The translations under genes were made by a program, and so were the position numbers. A stretch of 64,000 nt of DNA. It comes from DASWZN01 sp963841635 (GTDB lineage: Bacteria > Acidobacteriota > Terriglobia > Bryobacterales > Bryobacteraceae). Positions 17,329-25,851 of the stretch are shown here, piece by piece. Numbering within the stretch: the stretch's first letter is position 1; each line of letters starts with the position of its first letter. The stretch covers positions 1,054,001 to 1,118,000 of the forward strand of contig CAWJDO010000003.1 of NCBI GenBank assembly GCA_963841635.1, read 5' to 3'. The notes under the pieces were generated by a model. The model did not search any database and was not told the DNA's origin. It saw only the letters and a list, made by a program, of their open reading frames with translations.

Positions 17329-17767
17329 ATTCCTGCGCCTCGCCGCGCCGGACCGCCGCCTTCTCATGGAAGCCGTCCTCCAACAGGCCGCCTTCCGTCT
17401 GGCCCTCTGGTGCCTCCCCCCGCGCCACTGGATCCAGAAAGTGGGGCAGGCGTCCACGCCTGCAGCGTGTCTCCAGACCCGCCCAGCTTTGTCCCAGCTA
17501 ATCTGGGCCGTCAACGCCGCTACGAGCGTGATCCCCCGTTCTACCTGTCTGGTACGCGCCCTGGCCGCCCAGCGCCTCTTAGCCCGCCACGGCTACCCCT
17601 CGACCCTCTACCTGGGCGTTGCTCGCACCTCTGAAGGCCTAGACGCCCACGCCTGGCTCGACCACAACGGCACCACCCTGATCGGCGCCGCCGACCCAGG
17701 CCACTACGCCCCTTTGGCCGCCCCCGGACCCCTTCCAGGCGCCGCCACGCTCGGTACACACTTGTGA
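17309..17767 (+). CDS. Lasso peptide B2: transglutaminase-like leader peptidase
   Basis: A 152-residue cysteine peptidase that cuts the leader from the precursor. The catalytic Cys is in RSTCLVRALAAQRLLARHGY, His in LDAHAWLDHNG, and the GVxR strand (LYLGVARTSEG) is present as in other B2 proteins. TTG 17309 gives the expected N-terminus (LNRLHKFLRLAAPDRRLLME); ATG 17366 is the alternative but would remove the first conserved helix. It overlaps B1 by 20 bp. Confidence 0.88.
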   Translation: MLNRLHKFLRLAAPDRRLLMEAVLQQAAFRLALWCLPPRHWIQKVGQASTPAACLQTRPALSQLIWAVNAATSVIPRSTCLVRALAAQRLLARHGYPSTLYLGVARTSEGLDAHAWLDHNGTTLIGAADPGHYAPLAAPGPLPGAATLGTHL

Positions 17768-17784
17768 TTCAAGTAGTTGAATAT

Positions 17785-17815
17785 TTGGGATCTAAGTATC
17801 ATTTTGCTCTATAAT
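17785..17815 (+). promoter_or_regulatory. Predicted sigma-70 promoter of the lasso precursor
   Basis: A perfect TATAAT at 17810-17815 stands in an AT-rich island within GC-rich DNA. The best -35 match is TTGGGA at 17785-17790 with a 19-bp spacer. It would give the precursor a short leader containing AAGGAG at 17834-17839, and it lets the precursor be made independently of B1/B2. Confidence 0.6.
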
Positions 17816-17850
17816 AGACAATCGTTCGTTCCGAAGGAGTTGAATCGACG

Positions 17851-18021
17851 ATGAACCACCTCGACCAGCCCGAGCCCCGGAAGTCGCCGCCCATTCCGCG
17901 GCCCCTAAAGGCCTACACCACCCCAACCCTCGCCGTCTTCGGAGCGGTCGCACGGCTCACGAAAGGTTCCGGTGGCCCCGTTCACGACATTGATGGAAAG
18001 GCCGGACCGCTGCCGCATTAG
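17851..18021 (+). CDS. Lasso peptide precursor A
   Basis: A 56-residue precursor, shorter than most gene callers accept. The leader carries the lasso recognition motif YxxPxLxxxGxxxxLT as YTTPTLAVFGAVARLT (residues 22-37). The conserved Thr at position -2 puts cleavage after Lys38, giving the core GSGGPVHDIDGKAGPLPH (18 residues). Gly1 would be joined to Asp8 to make an eight-residue ring, leaving a ten-residue tail. AAGGAG lies 11 bp before the ATG. The core has no C-terminal Ser, which is unexpected because a lasso kinase gene follows; Ser2 is its only hydroxyl residue. Cleavage and ring size are predictions from family rules. Confidence 0.92.
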   Translation: MNHLDQPEPRKSPPIPRPLKAYTTPTLAVFGAVARLTKGSGGPVHDIDGKAGPLPH

Positions 18022-18088
18022 CTGGTGTGGGCATTCGATTCATTTCGAACGGCGCCGCACCCCAGTCGCAGCTACTAAAAGGAATCTC

Positions 18089-18760
18089 ATGAAACTCACC
18101 GATCTGCGTCTCCCATTGTTTCTCGCGGGGCTGCTACTGCCCGCATCCCTCGCCTCCGCTGACAATCTCGCCGCAGGCAGCGGCTGGCAGTCTTTCGAAT
18201 GGTCTAACTGCACTAACCTGCCATGCTCCACCACCCCGACCTCGTGGATCTTGACCACGCCGGCCACGGGCCGGATCGAACTCAGAGTCGTGGACGCCTA
18301 TACAGCCGGAGAAATGTTCCAGGTTCAAGTGACCCCTTATCCCCCAACTGGCGGAACCCTCAACGCCACTTCCTCTTGGGTCCCCCTGACGACGCTTCCG
18401 GAGTACCTATACGCCGGCTATTACTCCCCGCTTGTCGTCCAGGACGACGCAGATCAGGCATGGAGCATCCCGAAGTACTTCAGCAGGTTCGCCGTTGAGC
18501 TCCCGCCCGGTAATACGTACACGATAACGATAATGGTCACTCAGTTGGCTCACGACCCTGAAACCTACGGCCTGATCCGCAGCGGTGGGGCCTACATTCG
18601 AGCCACATGTCTAGGGCCCGTTGGGAGCGGCTGCCCAGCGGACACCGTGAGCCCGTTCGTCACGAACTCTGCCGCCGCACGAACCAAACGCTCCGGCTCG
18701 ATACCGCCCTTCACCATCAACGGTGCTCCGGTCGGAAAGTCTCCGGCGGGCGTCCGCTGA
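18089..18760 (+). CDS. Secreted protein of unknown function inside the lasso cluster
   Basis: A 223-residue protein with a clear signal peptide (LPLFLAGLLLPASLASA, cut before DN). The mature part is rich in Thr, Pro and aromatic residues, with two pairs of Cys (NCTNLPCS and TCLGPVGSGC), suggesting an exported beta-rich domain. AAAAGGAATCTC before ATG 18089 gives a good ribosome site. It lies 67 bp after the precursor and 72 bp before the cyclase, on the same strand. I do not recognise the family; a role in export, binding or immunity for the lasso peptide is possible only by position. Confidence 0.75.
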   Translation: MKLTDLRLPLFLAGLLLPASLASADNLAAGSGWQSFEWSNCTNLPCSTTPTSWILTTPATGRIELRVVDAYTAGEMFQVQVTPYPPTGGTLNATSSWVPLTTLPEYLYAGYYSPLVVQDDADQAWSIPKYFSRFAVELPPGNTYTITIMVTQLAHDPETYGLIRSGGAYIRATCLGPVGSGCPADTVSPFVTNSAAARTKRSGSIPPFTINGAPVGKSPAGVR

Positions 18761-18832
18761 AATCGGTGGTAGCGTTCGAAGTTTAGCCACCTCCAGGTCC
18801 GCTCTGCGCCGGCCCGCACGTGTCTATAGTCA

Positions 18833-20668
18833 ATGAGTGGCCTCGCGGGAATCTACAACTTCGATGGTCGGGCTGTCGATCCCGCGATTCTCGGGCGCAT
18901 GCTCGAAGCGATTGCCCACCGCGGTCCGGACGGCATCGGTCACCGCACGCATGATTTTATAAGTCTCGGCTCGGCCGTCCTTTACACCACCCCTGGGCCC
19001 CTGAGAGAAGCCCGGCCGCTTTATGATGACCTCGCTGGGCTCTCGATAGCCATGGACGGTCGGATCGACAACCGCGACGAACTCGCAGCCGCGCTCGCTG
19101 GCTCTTCACGCACGAACACCGATGCAGAACTCGTCCTCCGCGCATACCAGCGTTGGGGCGAGGAGTCTCCCCGTCGGCTCCTGGGCGACTTCGCTTACGC
19201 TATCTGGGACTCCCGCGCCCGTCGCCTCTTCTGTGCCCGCGATCATCTCGGTCTTCGCCCCTTCTACTACTTCACCGACGGTCGCGTCTTCCTCTGGGCC
19301 TCTGAAATCCAGCAGCTTCTCCGCCATCCTTCCGTCCCCCGTCGGCCTAACGAGGGAATGGTCGCCGAATACCTCGCCGACGAGATCACCAACCTCCACG
19401 AGACCCTCTATCGTGGCATCTTTCGCCTGCCTCCGGCGCACTTCCTCGTAGTCGAACCCAGCGGCCTCCGGAAGAAGCGCTACTGGGACATCGACCTGTC
19501 CTACCAGCTCCGCTACAAGACTGACCAGGAGTACGCGGACCACTTCCGCCATGCTTTCAAAGAGGCGGTCCGCTGCCGCCTCCGCAGCCAAGGCCCCGTG
19601 GCAGCCGACCTTAGCGGCGGGGTCGACTCCTCATGCGTCGTGGGCATGTGCCAGAGTCTGTTCCACGACGGTTCCGTCCCAGACCCCGGCTTTGAGACTC
19701 TCTCCCTGGTGTTTCCCGGGCTGCCCTGCGACGAAACCTCCTACCTCCGCCAAGTGGTCGCCTTCTGGAACCTGACCTCGAACGAGGTGCCAGCCTTGCA
19801 GGACCCCGAGTGGTATCCCGAGTGCGCGGGCCGCTATCTCGAGCCGCCCGACCACCCGAACTGCCACGTGTCCGACTCCCCCGCCGCTCTCGCACAGCGG
19901 AAGGGCTTTCGCGTGATCGTCACCGGTCTCGGCGGCGATGATTGGTTCAGTGGATCGCCCGTGCAGTCCCGCATGCTACGCGCGCTACGCCGCCTCCGCT
20001 CGCAACCAAACCCTGCCACGGTCGGCTCCCTACTGAACGACTTCGGCCAAATGCTCCGTCGCCGGGTCCCCTGGTCTTCCGCCCCTCTCGCGCCCTGGAT
20101 TCCCGGCGCCTTCGCCCGCAGCAGTCGCCTTGCCGAGCGCGTCCGAAGGCAGCCCTCTGATCGCCTGTTTGCCTCCCCGGCACAGAAGAATCTGTACGCC
20201 CGGCTTACGAGCGCGTCCTTGGTCCATTTTCTCGAAATGAAGGAGCGTGCTTCGGCCCGAGTGGGCGTCGAACATCGGCACCCCTTCCATGACCGTCGGC
20301 TCATCGAGCTGGCGCTGGCTCTCCCGCCCGACCAACTCCAACGGGGGAACGAGCCGAAGTTCATCCTGCGCCAGGCCATGAAGGGACTTGTGCCAGACGC
20401 CATTCTCGAGCGCCGTACGAAGGCCGAGTTCTCTGCTGTCGCCGCGCAGGCATACGAATCCGATAGGATCGCCCCTCTTTTCCATTCCTCTCGCATCGCA
20501 CAGCAGGGATGGATTGACCAGGCGCGTGTCACGGCGATGTACCGCGAGTTCATGGGGACGTGGAACCAAGGCCAGAAAGACTCCCTCCCCCACGCGTGGC
20601 CCCTGAGCATGTTCCTCGGCATCGAACTCTGGTTCCGCGCCGCCTTCCCCGACGGATCGAGCTCATGA
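18833..20668 (+). CDS. Lasso peptide cyclase C (asparagine-synthetase-like)
   Basis: A 611-residue protein related to AsnB that adenylates the acceptor Asp of the core and closes the isopeptide ring. The glutaminase-like domain begins MSGLAGIYNFDG, so the Cys2 nucleophile of true asparagine synthetases is Ser; loss of glutaminase activity is normal for lasso cyclases. The ATP-binding loop is DLSGGVDSSCVVG near residue 260. The C-terminal part keeps RVGVEHRHPFHDRRLIELAL. Its TGA overlaps the start of the kinase gene. Confidence 0.93.
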   Translation: MSGLAGIYNFDGRAVDPAILGRMLEAIAHRGPDGIGHRTHDFISLGSAVLYTTPGPLREARPLYDDLAGLSIAMDGRIDNRDELAAALAGSSRTNTDAELVLRAYQRWGEESPRRLLGDFAYAIWDSRARRLFCARDHLGLRPFYYFTDGRVFLWASEIQQLLRHPSVPRRPNEGMVAEYLADEITNLHETLYRGIFRLPPAHFLVVEPSGLRKKRYWDIDLSYQLRYKTDQEYADHFRHAFKEAVRCRLRSQGPVAADLSGGVDSSCVVGMCQSLFHDGSVPDPGFETLSLVFPGLPCDETSYLRQVVAFWNLTSNEVPALQDPEWYPECAGRYLEPPDHPNCHVSDSPAALAQRKGFRVIVTGLGGDDWFSGSPVQSRMLRALRRLRSQPNPATVGSLLNDFGQMLRRRVPWSSAPLAPWIPGAFARSSRLAERVRRQPSDRLFASPAQKNLYARLTSASLVHFLEMKERASARVGVEHRHPFHDRRLIELALALPPDQLQRGNEPKFILRQAMKGLVPDAILERRTKAEFSAVAAQAYESDRIAPLFHSSRIAQQGWIDQARVTAMYREFMGTWNQGQKDSLPHAWPLSMFLGIELWFRAAFPDGSSS

Positions 20669-21579
20669 CCTTCCAGTTCTGCGACCTCGCCCTTGCGAGC
20701 ACCCTCCACCTCCCCGAGCTCTCTCCCTCCGATCAGCCCTCGCCCGACATCGTCTTCCGCCTGAGCAGTCGCCATCCCCCGCCCCCCATCGGCGAGCCCC
20801 TCCACCAGTGGGACTCCCCCGACGGCGAGCGCTGGCTCACCATTTCCCGCTGCCTCGGCGGCTACCTCCTCCAATTCCCCGGCCTCGCCACGTTCTTCCT
20901 CGCCGAGGACGCCCGGTCCGTCCGCTGCTGGCCTTGGCCGGGCATGCCCGCCGGCACCATCCGCCACCTCCTCCTCGATCAGGTCATGCCCCTGGTCCTC
21001 AGCCGCATGGGCCGCGCGGTTCTCCACGGCAGCGCCGTTGCCACCCCCCAGGGTGTTCTGGCCTTCGCCGGCGAAAGCGGCCAGGGCAAGTCCACCCTCG
21101 CCGACGCATTCCTTCGCCACGGCGCGGAGCTGGTTTCCGATGATTGCCTGCTGCTCGACGAGTCTGCCGGCGCATTCCGCCTCGTCCCCAGCTACCCTGG
21201 ATTGCGCCTCTGGCCCGATGTCGCGCAAGCCGCGCCCCGCGCCGCCCCCACCGTGCCCGTGTGCCATTACTCCAGCAAGGAGCGCCTCCACCAGGCCGTC
21301 CCCTTCAATCGCGAACCCCGTCCCCTCCGTCGCCTCTACCTGCTCGTCAACCCCGCCGATGAGATCTCCATCGCGCCCGTCACGCCCCGCGACGCCCTCA
21401 TCGACCTCGTGAAATCCAGCTTCGTCCTCGATGTCGCCGACCCGCAAACCCTCAAGCGCAACTTCGAGACCCTCAGCCGCCTCGCCGCCCTCCGCCTCGT
21501 CTTCCGCCTCTCCTACCCCCACGACCTCGCCCGCCTCCCTGACGTCCGCGCCGCCATCCTCCGCCACGCCGCCTCATGA
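20665..21579 (+). CDS. HPr-kinase-like lasso tailoring kinase
   Basis: A 304-residue relative of the HPrK C-terminal domain. Walker A is AFAGESGQGKSTLADAF near residue 138, followed by AELVSDDCLLL. Homologues in paeninodin- and pseudomycoidin-type clusters phosphorylate the C-terminal Ser of the precursor. Here the core ends in His and has no Ser or Thr in the tail, so the target is unclear (Ser2 is the only candidate). ATG 20665 overlaps the cyclase stop by 4 bp and the gene's own end overlaps the nucleotidyltransferase, so C-K-N are translationally coupled. Confidence 0.87.
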   Translation: MTFQFCDLALASTLHLPELSPSDQPSPDIVFRLSSRHPPPPIGEPLHQWDSPDGERWLTISRCLGGYLLQFPGLATFFLAEDARSVRCWPWPGMPAGTIRHLLLDQVMPLVLSRMGRAVLHGSAVATPQGVLAFAGESGQGKSTLADAFLRHGAELVSDDCLLLDESAGAFRLVPSYPGLRLWPDVAQAAPRAAPTVPVCHYSSKERLHQAVPFNREPRPLRRLYLLVNPADEISIAPVTPRDALIDLVKSSFVLDVADPQTLKRNFETLSRLAALRLVFRLSYPHDLARLPDVRAAILRHAAS

Positions 21580-22637
21580 AACTTCTCCTCGAGTGCGCCC
21601 GCGCCCGGCCCGACCCGGAAGCCATCCGCCGCGCCGCCGCCGCCGTCACCAACTGGGACGCCGCCATCGCGCGAGCCGACGCCCACGGCCTCGGGCCGTT
21701 GCTCTACTGGCATCTCAAGCCCGACTGCCCCGCCGGCCTGCGCGACCGCTTTCACGGCGCCGCTCGCCAGAGCCTGCTCATATCCGGCCAGTTGCGGAAG
21801 GTCGGCGACCTCTTCGGAGACGCCGGCATCCCCTTCATGCCGTTCAAGGGCCCCGTTGTCGCCTGGTCGCTCTACGAAACCCCCGCCCTCCGTGAAATGA
21901 GCGACCTCGACCTCCTCATCCGCCCCGCCGACCTCGCGCGTGCGGTCGTTCGCCTCCAGTCAAATGGATACCGCCGTGTTTTCTCCTGTTCCGACCCCAG
22001 GTTCTTCCGCTACAACCAGGAATTTCCCCTCGACGGCGGATGCATGATCGACCTGCACTGGGGACTGCTGCCCACCTACCTCGGACTCGATGCCGAAGGC
22101 TTCTGGCACCGCTCGCGGGCCATGGAAATCGCTGGCTGCGACTTTCGGACCTTTTGCCCCGACGACCTGCTGCTCTTCCTCTGCGTCCACGGCAGCAAAC
22201 ACGCCTGGGTGTCCCTCGGTTGGCTTGCGGACCTCGCCCGTCTCATCGATCGCTACCCCATCGCCTGGGATGGAGTCTTCGCTCGCGCCCGCCAGTCCCA
22301 CCTCACCCGCCCTTTGGTCCTCGGCCTCACCCTGGTCCGCGACCTCCTCGGAGCCCCCGTCCCCGACCTCCCGCCCGATCCCCGAGTCCCCACCTTAGTC
22401 GCCGCCGTCCGAAAGCAACTCGAGGAAGGCATCCCCGTCCCCCCGATCCGCTTCCAACTCGCCCTCATTGATCGTCTCCAAGGCAAGCTCCGTTACTGGC
22501 GCGCCGCCCTAAGCCCGACCCTCGCCGACTACGAAGCCCTCCGCATCCCCGCCGCCCTCTACCCCCTCTACTACCTCGCCCGCCCCCTCCGCCTCCTCGT
22601 CAAGCACACCGCCCTAACCCTCCGCCGCCTCCTCTAG
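21576..22637 (+). CDS. Nucleotidyltransferase-fold protein of lasso clusters
   Basis: A 353-residue protein of the NTP_transf_5-like family. The signature is IPFMPFKGPVVAWSLYETPA followed by REMSDLDLLIRPADLARAV, with the SDLDLLI acidic pair typical of the polymerase-beta fold; DLHWGLLP comes later. Such genes accompany lasso kinases, and in one studied case the protein adds sugars to the phosphate on the peptide. Its last 62 bases are copied in tandem downstream. The extreme C-terminus (TALTLRRLL) is encoded by the first repeat unit. Confidence 0.85.
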   Translation: MKLLLECARARPDPEAIRRAAAAVTNWDAAIARADAHGLGPLLYWHLKPDCPAGLRDRFHGAARQSLLISGQLRKVGDLFGDAGIPFMPFKGPVVAWSLYETPALREMSDLDLLIRPADLARAVVRLQSNGYRRVFSCSDPRFFRYNQEFPLDGGCMIDLHWGLLPTYLGLDAEGFWHRSRAMEIAGCDFRTFCPDDLLLFLCVHGSKHAWVSLGWLADLARLIDRYPIAWDGVFARARQSHLTRPLVLGLTLVRDLLGAPVPDLPPDPRVPTLVAAVRKQLEEGIPVPPIRFQLALIDRLQGKLRYWRAALSPTLADYEALRIPAALYPLYYLARPLRLLVKHTALTLRRLL

Positions 22638-23021
22638 CACATCGCCCGCCCCACCCGCCTCCGGGTCAAGCCCACCGCCCTAACCCTCCGCCGCCTCTCC
22701 ACCATCCACCATCCACCATCCACCAGCCCCAGCATCCCCGCCGCCCTCTACCCCCTCCGCTACCTCGCCCGCCCCGCCCGCCTCCGGGTCAAGCCCACCG
22801 CCCTAACCCTCCGCCGCCTCCTCTAGCACCTCGCCCGCCCCGCCCGCCTCCGGGTCAAACACACCGCCCTAACCCTCCGCCGCCTCCTCTAGCACCTCGC
22901 CCGCCCCGCCCGCCTCCGGGTCAAGCACACCGCCCTAGCCCTCCGCCGCCTCCTCTAGCACCTCGCCCGCCCCGCCCGCCTCCGGGTCAAGCACACCGCC
23001 CTAGCCCTCCGCCGCCTCCTC
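22575..23021 (+). repeat. 66-bp tandem repeats made from the 3' end of the nucleotidyltransferase gene
   Basis: Unit 22575-22640 includes the last codons and the TAG of the gene. Copies follow at 22641 (diverging after about 56 bp), 22764-22829, 22830-22895, 22896-22961 and 22962-23021 (partial). The period is exactly 66 bp (22 codons), each copy keeping the in-frame TAG. Copy 2 contains a CCACCAT microsatellite (about 22698-22722) and a second piece of upstream coding sequence (22734-22763 resembles 22548-22574). The remaining stretch to 23224 holds a T run at 23054-23061 and nothing I can identify. Confidence 0.93.
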
Positions 23022-23224
23022 CTCAAGCACACAAGCACACCGCACTAGCTCTAGTTTTTTTGGGGCGCGTGAGAAAACCAATGACGGGGGGATACTCTGT
23101 CTGTAGGGTGAGCTTCAGCTTTCCAGGCTGCGTGGACCGTGGACTTTTTTTCCTACCCTCGGATTGCCCTGTGATTCGGCGGAAGGGATTTCGAATTCAG
23201 CCGGCTTGTGGCGGCCTGCGCGCG

Positions 23225-23629
23225 TCAGTTTGCCGCCGGCGCCGTCGCGACGTGCCAGTTTCGGACAGCCAGCCCGGCGATGGCGCCTCCGCTGACGAAG
23301 TTTACCATCGCGGCACTGCGATCGGAGTGCGGAGATCGCCGCATGATCCAGGCTTCGCTCGCCAGCATTCCCCCGGTGGCGACCGACTTCAGGAGCAGGG
23401 CGCGCCTGGTGCTGAACGTGCCGCTGCTGGTCCTCAACATGGGATTCGTCTCCACCCCGCCGCGCGACGACGCGACGTCCAGCAAGGTCGCAGCCACCAC
23501 CACGGCGACCGAGGCTCACCACAAACGCTTCGATCGTTTCTGCGCCTCCACTGCCTGACACGGCGTGAAAGACCCGGCCAGCAGCACCGCGACCAGACAC
23601 ACCACGACCTTCGTTGCGCAACTTCGCAT
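23225..23629 (-). pseudogene. Small membrane protein gene stopped by TGA at codon 38
   Basis: Reading from ATG 23629 gives MRSCATKVVVCLVAVLLAGS and so on to KRLW, then TGA at 23516-23518, then ASVAVVVAATLLDVASSRGG to a natural end at 23225. The paralogue at 30952-31356 has Trp (TGG) where this copy has TGA, so a single G-to-A change breaks a 134-residue protein. Both share the segments ALLLK and GGMLASEAWIMRRSP. A conserved TACCTCATCGG lies 39 bp before the ATG in both copies. It sits between lasso genes in the opposite orientation. Function unknown. Confidence 0.85.
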
Positions 23630-24148
23630 ATTCCCCTCGTCTCCCGAGCCGAAAAGGGTGGCTCAAGTACCTCATCGGCAGGAAGGGGGCGTTGGATCTT
23701 CTGGGACTCAGAGGTCCTGGAGAGGGATTGAAGAGGATGAACGGAACCACGGAACGGTGCTGGCCCATCGAGAGTTTTGACAGGGCCTCGGGATCGATTG
23801 TGACACGCTCTGCGCCGGGCGCCCTCGAAGAGCTCGCCGCCGATCCTGTGGCCGCCGCCACGCGAGCGCGGGCGACAGCACCCCCGCAACCCGGCACTTC
23901 GCCCTGCCAAACGAACCTAGATCTAGCCGCAAACGGACAGCACGCCGTCGGGCTCGGTGCCATAATGTACTATCGACACCGACCACCTCGCCTCCCGCCT
24001 CCGCCTCTTCGCCGCCCAGCTCCGCTGCCTCCCCGCGGCCCTGGCGCTCCTCTGGCACGCCGCCCCCAACTGGAGCGCGGCCTCGCTCGCCCTCATCCTG
24101 ACCCAGGGACTGATCCCCCTCGCCACCGTCTACCTCACCCGCTGGCTG
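23630..24148. other. Gap before the exporter: upstream element of the pseudogene and a start-less coding extension
   Basis: Positions 23668-23678 hold TACCTCATCGG, shared with the upstream region of the paralogue at 31.4 kb. From 23966 to 24148 the exporter frame is open and clearly coding (LASRLRLFAAQLRCLPAALA, then a first membrane helix) but contains no ATG, GTG or TTG. CATAAT at 23961-23966 could be a -10 box. Nothing else was recognised. Confidence 0.6.
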
Positions 24149-25816
24149 GTGGACGGAATCGTGGCCGCCGCCCGCGCCGGAGGATCCTGGCAACAGGCCC
24201 GCCCCGCTCTCATCGCTGCCGTCCTGATGGCCGCCGCCGTCCTGACCGGCGAAATCCTCCGCAGCATGAGCGGATGGATCCGCACCAACCAGGCCGAGCG
24301 CGTCCAGGACCACATCATGGCCCTCGTCCACCGCAAATCGGTCGAGGTAGATCTCGCTTTTTACGATTCCGCGGATTTCTTCGACCACCTTCACCGCGCC
24401 CGCGCCGAGGCCTCCTATCGCCCCACCGCACTCCTGGACGCCGTCGCCAGCCTGGCCCAGAACGCCATCACGCTCCTGGCCATGTTTGCCGTCCTGCTTT
24501 CCTTCGGACCCTGGATTCCGATCGCGCTCCTCGCCGGCACTCTGCCCGCCTTCTGGACCGTCCTCCGTTACGCCGCGCGCCAGCACGACCTCCGCGTCCG
24601 CACCACCGCCGACGAGCGTCGCTCCTGGTATTACGACTGGATCCTCACCGCTCGGGAATCCGCCCCCGAGTTGCGGTTATTCGGACTCGGAGAGCACTTC
24701 CGCGCCGCCTATCAGGACCTCCGTGCCCGCCTCCGCGGAGAGCGCATCGCCCTGGCCCGTGGCAACGCCGCCGCCGAACTCGGCGCCGGAGCGATCGGAC
24801 TCGCCGTCACCGGAGCCAGCCTGGCCTGGATGCTCTGGCGAGCCCTCCGCGGCCTGGTTTCCCTGGGAAACCTCGCCATGTTCTACCAGGCCTTCCAGCA
24901 GGGCCTCCGCCTCATGCGCTCCCTCCTGGACAACGTAGGCCAGCTCTACTACAACAGCCTTTTCCTGGGTAACTTATTTGAATTCCTGGACTTAAAGCCA
25001 GTCCTTGCCGCCTCGCCCCAACCCCACCCCACCCCCCCAGCCCTGCGAGAAGGTATCCGCTTCGACCACGTCACCTTCCGCTACCCCGCCGCCGGCTCCC
25101 CCTCGGACCGCCCCACCCTCCGCGATTTCACCCTCACCATCCCCGCCGGCCGCGTCGTCGCCTTCGTCGGCCCCAACGGAGCCGGCAAGAGCACCTTCAT
25201 CAAGCTCCTCTGCCGCTTCTACGACCCCCAGCAAGGCGCGATCTCCCTCGACGGCACCGACCTCCGCGACTTCTCCCTCGACGAACTCCGCTCCCGCATC
25301 ACCGTGCTCTTCCAGGAGCCCGTCCGCTACAACGCCCCAGTTTCGGAGAACATCGCCCTCGGAGACCTCACCCGCGCCGCCGCGCCCGCCGATGTCCGTC
25401 AGGCTGCCGAAGCCGCCGGAGCCGAGTCAGTCATCGCCGGTCTGCCCGCGGGTTACGACAGCCTCCTCGGCCGCTACTTCCTCGATGGCGTCGAGCTCAG
25501 CGCCGGCGAATGGCAGCGCATCGCCCTGGCCCGCGCCTTCTATCGCCGCGCCCCCATCCTCATCCTCGACGAGCCCACCAGCGCCATGGATCCATGGGCC
25601 GAAGCCGACTGGCTGGACCGCTTCCGCACCCTCGCCGAAGGCCGCACATCCCTGCTCATCACCCACCGCTTCACCACCGCCATGCGCGCCGACGTGATCC
25701 ACGTCATCGCCGACGGAGCGGTGGTCGAATCCGGATCCCACGAAGAGTTGCTCAGCCACGGTGGCCTCTACGCCCAATCCTGGACTGAACAGACCCGCTC
25801 CAGGGCCCCCCAATGA
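24149..25816 (+). CDS. ABC exporter of the lasso cluster (D protein)
   Basis: A 555-residue half transporter, from GTG 24149: membrane domain, then an ATPase domain with Walker A AFVGPNGAGKSTFIKLL, signature VELSAGEWQRIALARAF and Walker B ILILDEPTSAMDPWAE. It would export the mature peptide and give self-resistance. The coding pattern extends about 58 codons upstream, to ATC 23972 just after an in-frame TAA at 23963, and includes a missing first helix (LALILTQGLIPLATVYLTRW). No standard start is available there, so the true start may be a rare codon, a sequencing error or a lost ATG. Confidence 0.88.
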   Translation: MDGIVAAARAGGSWQQARPALIAAVLMAAAVLTGEILRSMSGWIRTNQAERVQDHIMALVHRKSVEVDLAFYDSADFFDHLHRARAEASYRPTALLDAVASLAQNAITLLAMFAVLLSFGPWIPIALLAGTLPAFWTVLRYAARQHDLRVRTTADERRSWYYDWILTARESAPELRLFGLGEHFRAAYQDLRARLRGERIALARGNAAAELGAGAIGLAVTGASLAWMLWRALRGLVSLGNLAMFYQAFQQGLRLMRSLLDNVGQLYYNSLFLGNLFEFLDLKPVLAASPQPHPTPPALREGIRFDHVTFRYPAAGSPSDRPTLRDFTLTIPAGRVVAFVGPNGAGKSTFIKLLCRFYDPQQGAISLDGTDLRDFSLDELRSRITVLFQEPVRYNAPVSENIALGDLTRAAAPADVRQAAEAAGAESVIAGLPAGYDSLLGRYFLDGVELSAGEWQRIALARAFYRRAPILILDEPTSAMDPWAEADWLDRFRTLAEGRTSLLITHRFTTAMRADVIHVIADGAVVESGSHEELLSHGGLYAQSWTEQTRSRAPQ

Positions 25817-25851
25817 GCCCGCGCGCAAGGGGCTCCGCCACTGCCCTCGGC

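Noticed and set aside
17972..18088. Upstream in-frame extension of the secreted lasso-cluster protein
   Set aside because: It overlaps the lasso precursor and would bury the clear signal peptide; ATG 18089 has a good ribosome site.
19834..21567. 577-codon open frame antisense to cyclase and kinase
   Set aside because: Both sense-strand genes are certain; the antisense frame has no recognisable domain.
22575..23021. Possible CRISPR array from regular 66-bp repeats
   Set aside because: Units are contiguous without unique spacers and derive from the end of the adjacent gene; no cas genes.
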